Assembly (NCBI GenBank): GCA_001642005.1
Contig: LWCA01000032.1
Location: 1 to 64,000, forward strand
Source of the DNA: Intoshia linei
Lineage: Eukaryota; Orthonectida; Rhopaluridae
Reading direction: 5' to 3'
Length of the DNA stretch: 64,000 bases
A model generated the notes under the pieces. It was not told the DNA's origin. It did no database searches and was given only the letters and a program-made list of their open reading frames with translations. The position numbers and the translations under genes are program-made. Positions 1-11,109 of the stretch are shown here, one piece after another. How positions within the stretch are numbered: the first letter of the stretch is position 1; every line of letters begins with the position of its first letter.

Positions 1-585
1 ATTTTTACAAACATTTGGAAAATGATAGTGAATTATGTAAAAAAATAATTTCCACTGATAAATACCAACAAAATTAACATTTCATATTTTAAATTGTTAT
101 TTCTTTTTAAATTATTGAAAATTTCAAATTTTTAGAACTTTCAATTCCAATTTTAGTGTTCTTTTTGTTTCTAAGACATTTCCAAAAGTTCTTATTTAGT
201 ACTTATAAAATCTGGACACTCTAGATAAGAGCAACTTCACTATCAATATTTTTGAAAAACTGTTTTTGACATGGTGATTTCTATTCAAAAATAAACATTA
301 TCTACCTGTTACGTTTTGAAAAATCGCAAAATTTAAAATAAATGTGACACACTAATGTACAAATATATATATGCATTATGCGTTAAATTAACATTCAAAT
401 TTATGAAAAATTTTATGTGTTGACCGAGCCAAGAAATTATTACTTACAGTATTTTATTTTGTCAAATATCGTTAATATAAACATATCAAAATAAAACTTT
501 GTAAAATAAATTTAAAAAAATGAAATCAAATTGAAACTGCGAAATTTTAATTTCAAATTTTTTTATTTTAAGACAAATACATTCA
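1..585. other. Upstream of PMS2, no gene seen
   Basis: A+T-rich sequence with short stop-bounded frames only. It should contain the PMS2 promoter and 5' UTR, but no TATA box or other core element stands out against the base composition. Confidence 0.5.
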
Positions 586-3500
586 ATGTCTAATATAAAA
601 AAGCTGGAAATTCAATCTATTCAATGCCTTTGTAATGGACAAGTAGTATCCAATTTGGCTTCACTTATCAAGGAATTAATTGAGAATAGTATTGATGCTT
701 CTGCCACGATTATAGGTTTTTTATCTATCTACCAATTTTTATTTATCACTAGCTTGACGGTGTACTTGGTACAATCATCAGTTAGTTCTGTAGAGGTCCA
801 CTTTTTAATTTTTATTTTTATCATTTTTAATTTGATTATAGATGATTATAGTGAGTGTATCAATTTATAATAGGATTATTTCGATTTTAAATTTTTACAA
901 TAAATATAAACTAATAAATATTGACTTAAAATATCAAAAAATCTCTTACTTAAAAACGAAGCCGAACCTACCATACTCGAAAACCCTAAAAAATTTTTTA
1001 AAATCATGCGTAATGGCATATACTTTTATCCACCTCTCCCGGCTATGTACGGGTCTAGATTTTAGACTTGACAGTTTAAACTTGACACAAAATAATATAC
1101 AATATTGAATAAAATTATGATATTTTATTATCTTTGATTATCTACAAAATTACAAATTGACATAACTTTGTTTTGTATTTCAATAAATTTTAAAAATAAA
1201 TTCAAATTTTATAATTTATGTAAAGTGGTTAGAAAAATACGTACTATCACTTTTAGTTTATTTGGAATAAAATTTAAGCCGAAAATTTTTATTCGTCATC
1301 ATTAATAAGTAGTTTTGGCTTTACATTTAACACCAAATGAACTAAAATTGATAGTACGTATTTTTCTGACCACTTTAAATTAACATTTAATTTATGAGAA
1401 ATTTTGTTTCTAGGTAACATTAAAATGTATAATTCTATGTATAAAATATGGCCCCACTAATTAGATTCCAAATTTAATTTTTTTTGGTGGGATACCCGTA
1501 CAGTAGGTTCGGCTCTTCTTAACATTGTTATTCAATATTGTACATTATTAGATGTTACATTGGAAGACCAAGGAATAACATCAATAAAAGTAGTTGACAA
1601 TGGGACAGGAATAGACAAAGTAAATTTTGATTTCATTTGCTTACCAAATTACACTTCAAAAATTGAAAACTACACGGATGTAACCAAATTGAATAGTCTG
1701 GGTTTCAGAGGAGAAGCATTGGCAGCAATATCAAACATGAGTAACATCATAATTACAACACGAACCGAAAAAATGGAATATGGAAACGAATTAACATTTA
1801 ATAATGACGGTGAATTGATACATTCAAAAATCGTTGCACGAAAAGTGGGTACAACAATATACATTACAAACATTTTTGAAAATTTTCCAGTTCGCAAAAA
1901 AGAATTGATGAGAAACATTAAAAGAGAATACACAAAATGTATAAATTTATTCAATCGATACGCCGTGTTAATTGACGAAATAAAATTTATACTAAACTCT
2001 ACAAATTCTAAAAACAAAACTAACAAATGCGTTTCATTTTCCAAGCAAAACTATGACTCGTTTCAAAATATTGTAGATGTATGTGGAACAAGTCAAACGA
2101 AAAACTTGTTAAAAGTTGACTACGTTTGTGAACCAGACTATGAATCAGAATCTCATATTGAAAAAATAGTTGGTTACATTTCACACCCTTTAAACGATTC
2201 AGCTCACAATTCTGCACACATGAGACAATTTCTATCCATAAATAATCGACCTTGTAAAATTACTGAAATTACAACAGCCATCAACAATGTATATAATCAA
2301 ATTGGGTTCAGTAGAAATCCATTTTTTTTGCTAAAAATTTTAATAAACTGTGAAAAAATTGATGTCAATTTAACTCCAGATAAAAGCAGTATTTTAGTTG
2401 ACGGCTTGGATCAACTTATTGACTTGATTCGGCACGTTATAGTAAAGGAATTGACTGTTTTTGTACAGAAAAAAGAATGTCCAATTGAAAATTCTTTTCG
2501 AAATTTAAATTCCACCATTAATTCGGATGGGAATGCGGATTCTTTAAATTTGGATTTTTCTAGAGATAATTCTAGTATTCTTAATTCAACAATGAATTTA
2601 GTGAATAAATATGGTGGTGGAAATATCCGTGATGATTACGATGAACAAAATGTTTCAAAACTTGATTTGGTTACTGGTCGTAAATTTAAACCAGAATTAA
2701 ATTTGCTAGAGTTTTTTAAAAGTAATAACGAATTCAGTTTACCAAAGAAACGTAAATGTGAGGTGGATGCTAAAAATAACGAGAGTGGTAATGTACCTTT
2801 TCAATTTGATTTAAATCATTTTAATGTAGAAATTAGTCCGAAAAAAATAGTAGGTTTGAACAAGTCATGCCATATTAATGATGCAGCGTTGAAACCGGTT
2901 AAAATCATTGAAAATTATGAAAATTGTACTGGATCGTTTCGACCAAGTTTAGTCAGTAAAATTGATACAATTTCTGAATCGGTGAATGTTGATAGTAACG
3001 GACTAGTTTTAAAAGGGATTGATCAATCTAATGACAAGATTAATATTTTGAGTCGAACGTTAGATATGAATCGGGATAATTTGCCAGATTTATCAGTAAA
3101 TGTAATTTTATTTTTAAGATAAAGGTAATTTGTCGTTTTGACGATGAAGATGTGCGTTTCTGAGGCTGAAATTTACGATAATATTAATGAATTTAAAACG
3201 CGTTCCCAAAATTTTTATTTTATTATATTTTTGGGCTGATTTTATTTTTAAACAAAAGGGAAAATTGGATTTTTTACCCGAAGGACTCAAATTCGGTAAA
3301 CGAAACAGATATAAACACCATCTGCGAAAAACGGTATTAGAATTTGGTTTTTTTAAATAATAGGTAACACACACTAAATTGGATTACAGTTTACTTGAAA
3401 CTGTTTCTGGTATTTGCAAAAAATTTTAAATTCCAAATTTTGATTAATATTGAATGGAGGCTTAACTGTGATTAATGTAATTATAATTTCATCAAATTTT

Positions 3501-6500
3501 AGGGTTTGGAGAGAATTTATAAAAGGAGTGTAACAAATGAAATTGAAGATACTTTTGAAGCAATAGAATCACAATTTTATCATAATTTAAAGGATAATCA
3601 GTGTAATGAAGGTATTTTTTTGATTTGTTTAAATTTTAAGCCAAAATTATGAATTTGAGCGTTTAAAAAATTTTAATCTACTGATTTAATTAACCTGTTA
3701 GTCTTTTTATTTGTTTATAAAATGGTAATATGCGTGTTTGACCATGAAAATGCAGAGTTGTAAGCTTGAAATTTGTGATAAACTGGCGACAAGCAACAAT
3801 GTCTTAGAATTATGTATTTAAATTGTAATAATTTTTTTATTACTCTGCAAAACTCAATTTCTGAAACTGAAACTTACAAAAAAACATCACTTTCGGAAGA
3901 CTATTAGAAAGAGGAATTTTTTAAATTCTAGGACTTTAATTTAAATAAACGTTAACACATACACACATTAGGGCTGTTCAAAAAAAAATTAGCACATGAG
4001 CAGAGAGTATTATTAGAGAGTTCGTATTACTTTTTTTATTTATTTTATTATTAATTTTTGCTAATTATACATTTTGGAATTTTCATATTTGACGAATATT
4101 ACAAAAACTTTTTTTTATGGAAAAAACGCTTTGTGAGATTAAATATTTTATTTTTTTACTCCAAATTTGGTATATGTCTTAATGGGTCGTACATTAATCG
4201 TATCCATGTTTAAATTAAAATTATTGGCGCCAATTAAGAAAAAGGGGGAAAGCGCGCTAAAACCTTAAAAAGGAAAACCACTTAATGTTTTTACGGTAAA
4301 TTTTTTTAAAAAATATATTTTTTAGGTGTTTTTAAGTTTGAGTACCTTCTTCAGAGTGGTATAGGGTATTTTCAACAAAAATCTATTTTTGTAAAAAACG
4401 AACAGCCGTAACACACATACATTGATTTCATATACATATTGTAAGACTTAAAATCTAAGTAAAGGATGGTTATCGGTGACACAAACATTTAATTCATTTA
4501 TTTTAGAGAATATTCTTAAACCCATCCACTTTTACTAACCTTTAATGGAAAAATCGAGTTTTACTAAACCTTAAGGGAAAACTGGATTATTCCCTTAAGG
4601 GTTGGTAAAACTGGATTTTTCCCTTAAAGGTTGATAAAACTGGAATTCTCCCTAAAGGGTTTTTAAAACCGAATTTTTTTTTTAGGGTTGGTAACACTGG
4701 ATTTTTCCTTTTAAAGTTGGTAAAACTGAATTTTGCCTTTTAGTGTTGGTAAATTTTGATTTTTAGTAAAAATGGTTGGATTTATGTAGACACCTTTAAT
4801 TGTATAAAAGTAAGATTTCTGCAGAAAAGTATTTAGTTTTTAACTAGCTATTTTGATTAAAGATTTATGAATGTTATTGAAATTAATTGATACAAATTTA
4901 TAATTTTAGCTAGTGAAAATTTATCCGTGTCACCTGGCGAAGGTTGTATTATTCCAGCTATTGAAAGTGATTTGAATAAATTACAAAACTTTACATTTAG
5001 GTATAAATATATTATTGTTATTAGGATGTCCTAGGTATTATTACTGTTTCGCTAGGACTGAAAAGTATTTTTCAGTATCATTTGGTGATTATTATTTAGT
5101 ATTTGAAATATTAGACTACAATTTTCCAATTTGAGTTAACTGAGTGACCAGGATATTTAAATTAAAATCACTTCTATAGACAAATAACTTAACCAATAGT
5201 AAAATTTTTAAATGGGTAACAGAATTAAAGCATTATGTTAATACACCGATAAAAATGGATCAATGTAACGCATTTTTTAAATTTATGTAAAATTTTTAGC
5301 TTGTAATTCAATATCGATAATATTTTTTTCAACATATTTAGAGTATTATTACATTTCTGTCATGTAGTGAAAAAATTGTAAATTGGTCAAGTATTATGTA
5401 TGAAAAGTGATTTTAGTTATACAAAATATATTTAAAAATTTTAAAATTATGAAAAATAAACATAAATTAAAAAAATTATCTTGATCGTCCAGCTAAATTG
5501 CAAAAGTGTGATTTAATAATTAAGATACTGATTAAGAATTACTCAATGTAAAGATTCTGATTTTTCTTCAATTTTTTAATATCAAAATGGGACACTCTAA
5601 TAATAAGTATAATTGTCTTTTTGTATTTCATGCCAATTTTTTTAGAATATCGGATTTTGATAAACTCAAAATAATCGGGCAAGTAAATAATTTTATGTTG
5701 TAGACTTGAAATTTTGGTCCTGGATAATTCACAAAATTCTAAACACAAAATCTGTGAATTTTCGATATGGCCTGCAAAAATTAAGTCATCTGAAAATTTA
5801 AGACTTAAATGTATCAAGATATAAAGTGTAGAACTACACTGTAGATTGAAACTAAAAGTTATCAAGTCAATTCCGTTTATTATGATAATTATCATTAAGT
5901 TTACTATTTTAATTTTATTTTATTAGTTTAATCGAGGATTTATTTTGGCGAAATTGGACAATAATGTATATTTAATTGATCAACATGCTTCTGATGAAAT
6001 TTACAACTTTGAAAATACTCACTTCAATATGACTAGTCAAATATTAATAAAGTAGTGCATAAACGAGTTCTGCAACACGGACTAAGTACGACCCGACACA
6101 ATCCAAATACGACCCCATATTTGTATTGGTGTTCCGATTAAATTTAGTTTGCTATTGTTATTTATCAAATTTTAAAGTTTTGCTTCAGACTTTGGGTCGT
6201 GTTGAACAACTGTGATGCATAATAATGTGTTATTTGACTCTAAAATGCATATACAGGCTAATTATTAAAATATAGACCTATTATTGTCGAAATTGGTTCC
6301 TTTGATAAGTCAATAATATCTGAATATAGTCAAGTATTTGTGAAAAATGGATTTAATTTTAGTCTTAAAAATGGTATAAATTTTAATTGAAATTCATGCT
6401 TTCGTATTATTTTTTATTTAGAATCTGCACTTTTGAATCGTATTCCTGAATACAACGGTCAAATTTTTAATGAAAATGGTAATTAATTTATACACGGCCG

Positions 6501-8272
6501 ACAATAAATAGATGACAAGAATTATTAAGTTGTAATAAATATACATTGTACAACCGAACCTACTATAAATATAGCTTTGGACGGGACCTTGACAAAATTT
6601 TAGTTAAATGGCCTAATTTATACAAATTGAGCATTAAAAAAATTATGTGTTTGAATATTAGTATCATTGAATCATAAAGGCTGATTTGTTCGAATTACAT
6701 AAAATTTGAGCTAGTTAAAAAAGAATTTTTCATGTAAAATGTTTGACCAGTGATTAATGGTATGTATTTTCAAATTTTATTTATTATTTTATTAGATTTT
6801 AAAACGCTTGTGGAATTGATATCTGAATCATCGAGTGTATTACACAAATAAATGTATTTTACAATTTTAATTTAATTTTAGAAGGAAAATGTTATTTTAC
6901 CAAAAATTCGCGATATTTTTGCTACGAAAGCTTGCAGAAAATCTATAATGATTGGCGACCCACTCAATTTTGATCAAATGCAAAAAGTGCATTTAAAATT
7001 ATTAATATTAATAAAAAAATTTAGATAATCAAAAACCTGGGAACATTGAAGTCACCATGGGTAAATCTTAAATATATATGCATTAGGTTGACTGTTATGT
7101 AATTTTAATTACAGTAATGTTTCGATTATGAATAATGTACAACGTTAAATTTTAGTTTATTTAGAAACAATTTTAAGCCAAAAATATTTTTTGCAATCAT
7201 AGATATGTAATTTTGACTTTACATTTAACTCCAAATAAACTAAAATTTAACATTTTATATTATTCATAATCGAAACATTACTGTAATTAAAATTGTAATA
7301 GATATAAAAATGATAATAACAAAGTTGTATTCATTTTAGTAATCGTTGTTGTAGTTTTAATTTAAATTTTATACTAAATGTTTTGAAAATAAGAATTTGA
7401 GATATAAAAATTGCATAGCAATGAAAAAAATTCCGAAGGAATGAATTATATAGATTTTCACCCATATTTCTTTATTGAAAATTAGCAGGATCAATATTTT
7501 CCATTTTTATTTTAATCGAAATATTTAAAAAATATTGATTGAAAATATATTAAAAATTATTTTTCACCCGGAATGTGTAGATTTCTGGGGTTGAAATTTT
7601 GTATTTATATCAACTGGAATAAGATCACAATGATGTTTTTTTTAATTTTCAGACTATTAATTATTTCACATTTTTTGTTTTAATAAAATATTTCGAAAAA
7701 AAATATATGAAAATTAAATGCTTTTTTTGACTGTGAAGGCGTCACTTATTCAGACTGAAATTTTTTGTGTGTGTTAACAGGATACAACTGTACCACCTGT
7801 AATTATTTTTAAATTCTAGAGCTGTTTTCATTAAAAAAAAAGGTTCATTTGGGTTTTGGCCTTGAAGATATATTTAGTTTAAATTTAAATCCGTATCAGG
7901 GTGTATATTTTTTAAATTCTCGAACTCGTTTTATTTTCAAAAAAAAGGACAATTGGGCTTTTTTACCCGTAAGATATGAGTTTATGAGGTTGAATTTATT
8001 TTGCTAACACCTCTGGAAAAAACTAATTCAAATGTAGACTTTATAAAAATCTAAGACGAAATATAAAAACGAAACAATAAATGGTTATATGAAAAGGGAG
8101 TAAGATACATATAACTTAGTTGTTGGGAAAGTGCAGGTCGATATAATGTATCCTTTATATATTTATTATTATGGGCCATAATTTATGACACATTTTAAAG
8201 TATTTTTAGAATTGCCCTCATGGACGCCCCACGATACGCCATTTGATGGATATTCAAAATTTGGTGTATTAA
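586..8272 (+). CDS. PMS2: PMS2-type MutL mismatch repair endonuclease, complete, 12 exons
   Basis: MutL homologue that pairs with MLH1 and nicks DNA in mismatch repair in the nucleus. Exons: 586-715, 1552-3101, 3503-3611, 4910-5000, 5646-5682, 5927-6051, 6276-6373, 6422-6478, 6796-6836, 6882-6986, 7025-7060, 8210-8272; all phases agree and give 813 aa (human is 862). The N-terminal GHKL ATPase shows ELIENSIDA, DNGTGI and GFRGEALA. A long disordered linker in exon 2 carries a basic PKKRK stretch near residue 441, a likely nuclear localisation signal. The C-terminal endonuclease motifs are all present: DQHASDE (657-663), ACRKS (763-767) and NCPHGRP (794-800), so the metal-dependent nuclease should be active. 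Exon 5 is a 37-nt microexon needed for the conserved IIGQFN junction. The donors of exons 6 and 9 (GTAGTG and GTGTAT) are less canonical. Confidence 0.93.
959..1514. mobile_element. Possible MITE in PMS2 intron 1 with GCCGAACCTA ends
   Basis: GCCGAACCTAC near 961 is matched in inverted orientation by GTAGGTTCGGC near 1503-1513, and the smaller MITE at 1223-1375 is nested inside. The same GCCGAAC end recurs near 6547, 9478, 9650, 50647 and 60760. No target duplication was established. Confidence 0.35.
1223..1375. mobile_element. Palindromic MITE, TA-flanked, 153 bp
   Basis: Terminal inverted repeats begin AAGTGGTTAGAAAAATACGT and end with the matching complement. The element is flanked by TA on both sides, as for Tc1/mariner/pogo insertions. 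Its interior (TTTATTTGG..AAATTTAAGCC..GGCTTTACATTTAACACC) also occurs in the MITEs at 7112 and 61671, so the three belong to one internal family. Confidence 0.65.
3120..4470 (-). mobile_element. Helitron-like debris in PMS2 introns 2 and 3
   Basis: Blocks at about 3120-3400 and 3700-3970 contain the tell-tale phrases of the local non-autonomous family (GAGGCTGAAATTTA, TTTGGGCTGATTTTA, GGTAACACACAC), in the reverse orientation. A degenerate 5' end, AGTAAAGGAT, lies at about 4458-4470. PMS2 exon 3 (3503-3611) sits between the two blocks. Confidence 0.4.
4599..4770. repeat. Degenerate 29-30 bp tandem repeat
   Basis: About six imperfect units of a GGTTGGTAAAACTGGATTTT plus CCCTTAAA type lie in PMS2 intron 3. 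At about 4530-4598 the same motif appears once or twice in inverted orientation. Related units recur near 10590 and 61550-61660, so the sequence is dispersed as well as tandem. Confidence 0.6.
7083..8095 (-). mobile_element. Helitron-like element in PMS2 intron 11, 5' end lost
   Basis: The left edge TTAGGTTGACTGTTATGT is the reverse complement of the family 3' end (CTAA variant of CTRR). The body from about 7330 to 8095 matches the reverse orientation of the copies at 45171-45795 and 55500-56026 (blocks TTTTCACCCGGAATG, TACAACTGTACCACCTG). The hairpin part was interrupted by the MITE at 7112-7283. Confidence 0.5.
7112..7283. mobile_element. Palindromic MITE, TA-flanked, 172 bp
   Basis: The left end CAGTAATGTTTCGATTATGA is matched by the complementary right end at 7264-7283. 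TA flanks both sides (7110-7111 and 7284-7285). CAG..CTG ends with a TA duplication fit pogo/Tigger-type elements. It is nested in Helitron-like sequence in PMS2 intron 11. Confidence 0.7.
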
Positions 8273-8476
8273 TCTTGTAATATAAATTTCATCTATGAAA
8301 TCATTTATGCAATGATTCACTTTAGGTATTTTACCTTGAATGTTGTAATATAATAAATTATTGTATATTATGATTGTTTATAAATTGTAGTACAACTGTT
8401 ATGATAAGTTTCATGGTATAAATATGAAAAGTTAAATAAATAAATCTATATTTGTACAACAACAAAAAAATAAAAA

Positions 8477-8842
8477 TTAAACATAATTAACGGCTCCACA
8501 AGTAATACATTCAAACATTTCTCCTAAAGATTCATTGTCAGAATTTAGAGTTTCACAGCGACAGCAAATTTTTTTATCATGGTCTTTTGAATATCCGTGT
8601 ATAATGTCAATTGATTTTGAAATTTCTTGTTGTGTATTGGCGTCATAATTTCTTCGAATTTTTTGGTTTTTACCAATAAGACTATAAGCGTCATTAATTT
8701 GTTTCATTCCGCTATCATCAATTTTAGATATTTTGTCTGGATGCATTTTCATGGCTTTTTTGTAATAATTCTTACGTATTGTATTCATTGAATCACCCAT
8801 CTCAGAATTTAACGTTTTATATGGGTCCATTTTTATTAACAA
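8477..8842 (-). CDS. DPH4-like (DNAJC24) J-domain protein, 121 aa
   Basis: Single-exon gene convergent with PMS2; the two stop codons are about 205 bp apart. Residues 6-66 form a J domain with the HPD triad (MHPDK), preceded by YYKKAMK, as in helix II. The C-terminus has a CRC...CxxC arrangement (CCRCE, then CITC) like the CSL zinc finger of DPH4, which serves as iron-binding/electron-transfer partner in the first step of diphthamide synthesis on eEF2. The length fits the family (human 149 aa). Translation may begin at Met1 or at Met5 (MDPYKTL); the latter matches the usual position before the J domain better. The finger lacks the full CSL wording, so another small type III J protein is possible. 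Confidence 0.7.
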   Translation of the reverse strand: MLIKMDPYKTLNSEMGDSMNTIRKNYYKKAMKMHPDKISKIDDSGMKQINDAYSLIGKNQKIRRNYDANTQQEISKSIDIIHGYSKDHDKKICCRCETLNSDNESLGEMFECITCGAVNYV

Positions 8843-9790
8843 GTTTTCAAATTTGAGCGATAATGTATAACATTTTGAAAATGAAAAGGTTATTCTAAAT
8901 TGTCAATTTATAATTCTGTATCATAGAAATTAATTTGTAATACTTCCTAAGGGTCTTATTCAGTTAACCTCTTTGTAATTTTGAAACTATTTTATTGAAC
9001 GTTGCAAAATAGTCTTGAATAAGAATTGATTCAAATTTTGAAATGATTAAAATTGGAAATTTTTTTTCCTCTGTTACTTGGAAACGAATACACAAATCAC
9101 ACGTAATATTTTACGTTTATATATGTTTCTAAAACTTTTGAGGCTGGATCTCGCAATAAATTAAAAAATGTATGTTTCCCTACGAAAAAAATGACATTTT
9201 TCACAAGCACTATACCAACTACTATGATAATAAGCCTTACTAGACCTGTAATCCCAAAAAAATATTATTGTCTACACTCCTATCTGTATTGAAATATTTT
9301 TTTTTCATTATTTTTTAAAAAAATACGTTTTTAGTATTCTCTTTATGCGTATTCGACTGCCGATTCATATGACCTGAATTATATTAAAAGGAACAAATTT
9401 TTAAGCAATATAGCTTGCAATGTTCCTTACCCTACAGGTAATATAGTACAATGTAAATTGTACATTTGCAATGTAGAGCCGAACTTTACATGTCCGGGAC
9501 CCTCGTCAGAGCCTCATTTCCAGTAATTATTATTTTAAATATAAGAGTGTCAAATTTAAACGTTTTGGACAAGTAGATAGGGAGTTGCGAATACGTTTTT
9601 AAAATCTATTTTTAATTTGGGATCGAGCATTGTCGGTTCGGCTTAGTCATATGGTGCTATATAGTAAAGTTTATTAGATATCAAATCTATAAATTTTATG
9701 GTAAAACCTACAGATAATACTAGTTTCAAAGACAGAGGGAATATTATATTTTTTAGGTAATTTTATTTACATTATATATTAGGCCTAGAC
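8843..9790. other. Intergenic, no gene seen
   Basis: Upstream side of the DPH4-like gene. There are no convincing coding frames. A possible small MITE with GCCGAAC-type inverted ends spans roughly 9475-9655. Confidence 0.4.
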
Positions 9791-10355
9791 CAGGGGTGCA
9801 CAATGTACGGCCGTGGACAATACATCTGATCATAATGCAATATATCATTTTACTTCAAATTGAAAAGTTAAAATGAAATTTTATTCAAGGTCTATTTAGA
9901 ATATTTTAATCAAAAAGTTACATTCTTGACTTTGCCCCAGTTTCTCAAATGTTAGCGAAGGGCACACAAAATCAAGGCAGTCACTTATATCTTTTTTATG
10001 TCATTATTAATATTTACATATTTTTTATATCTTCCACTTTAATGTATCAACAAATCGGTTTTTAATGGAACTTTTTTCTGTTGTCCAATTATTATTAATT
10101 ATTTACCGAAAAATTAATGATTAATGTTTTTTCAAAAAAATATTAGTAAAAGGAGATTTTTCAAATTTTTAATTTTAATTGAAAATTATTAATTAAAACT
10201 TGCTGATATTAAAATTTAAAGAAAACTATTTTATTAGACTATAAATTTAAGTCCAGAGTAAACTTTCTCAATGGCGGAGTAAATTTTGTGCGGCCGTAGT
10301 ATCAATGAGAAAAGTAGAATTGTGGCTGAATTGGTGGAAATATTGTGCACCCCTG
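9791..10355. mobile_element. Non-autonomous hAT-type element, 565 bp
   Basis: Ends are CAGGGGTGCACAAT and its inverted match ATTGTGCACCCCTG. The flanking 8-bp sequences GCCTAGAC (9783-9790) and GCCTATAC (10356-10363) agree at 7 of 8 positions, as expected for an old hAT target duplication. There is no transposase frame inside. A shorter relative lies at 27002-27199; both share GTGCGGCCGTAGTATCAATG near the right end. Confidence 0.8.
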
Positions 10356-11109
10356 GCCTATACCATATCCGTCCAGAGTTATCCAATGGAGATTGATATT
10401 TTTTAAAACTAAAATTACTCAATTTCTAAACCCTGGTACATGATATATCATATATGGATTTGTATTGAATATTAGGGGGGCGTAATCGATACAAATGCTT
10501 TTATCGATAAATCATTTAAAAATCTAAACTAACATCACTGTACAGTAAAATAATTAACTATGCTCTGATTTAAAAGAATTTTTCTCTAAATGGTGGTAAA
10601 AGTGGATTTTCTAAAAATTAATTTATAGAAAATAAATAATATATTGACAAGAATATTTTTTTTGTTAAAAAAATTAAACGAAACATTTTTATCGATTGTC
10701 AGCACTATCGGAAAAGTTAATCCAATATACAATAAAATGGTCATTCATGAATCATGCTTTTCCATCAGGGTTAATAGATGAACAGTTATGGACTACTGGC
10801 TAAGAGTACTATGTAGAGTACAGAATAAATTTTATTAATAAAATTTGGATTCTACCGCCAATCACGAATAAAAATGTTAAATCGCATATACGCGTTTACG
10901 ATCAAAAAATAAAAAAAATATGTATTTTTTGACTCATATCAATATGGGTTATTTAAATTAGATAAATATTAGTCACATATAAAATATGCAGTATTTCAAA
11001 TTGATTGAATGTTTAATGCTGTACTTTCAAATTGTTAACTTTTATAAATTATCTACGATTAATTATCTATAAATTATAATTGATATCATTGTAATAATTC
11101 TTTGGCTAG

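Noticed and set aside
10680-10805. Open stretch ending in FPSGLIDEQLWTTG upstream of RMND1, considered as a missing RMND1 exon
   Set aside because: No similarity to the RMND1 N-terminal region that I can name, and no splice sites giving the phase needed at 11110.
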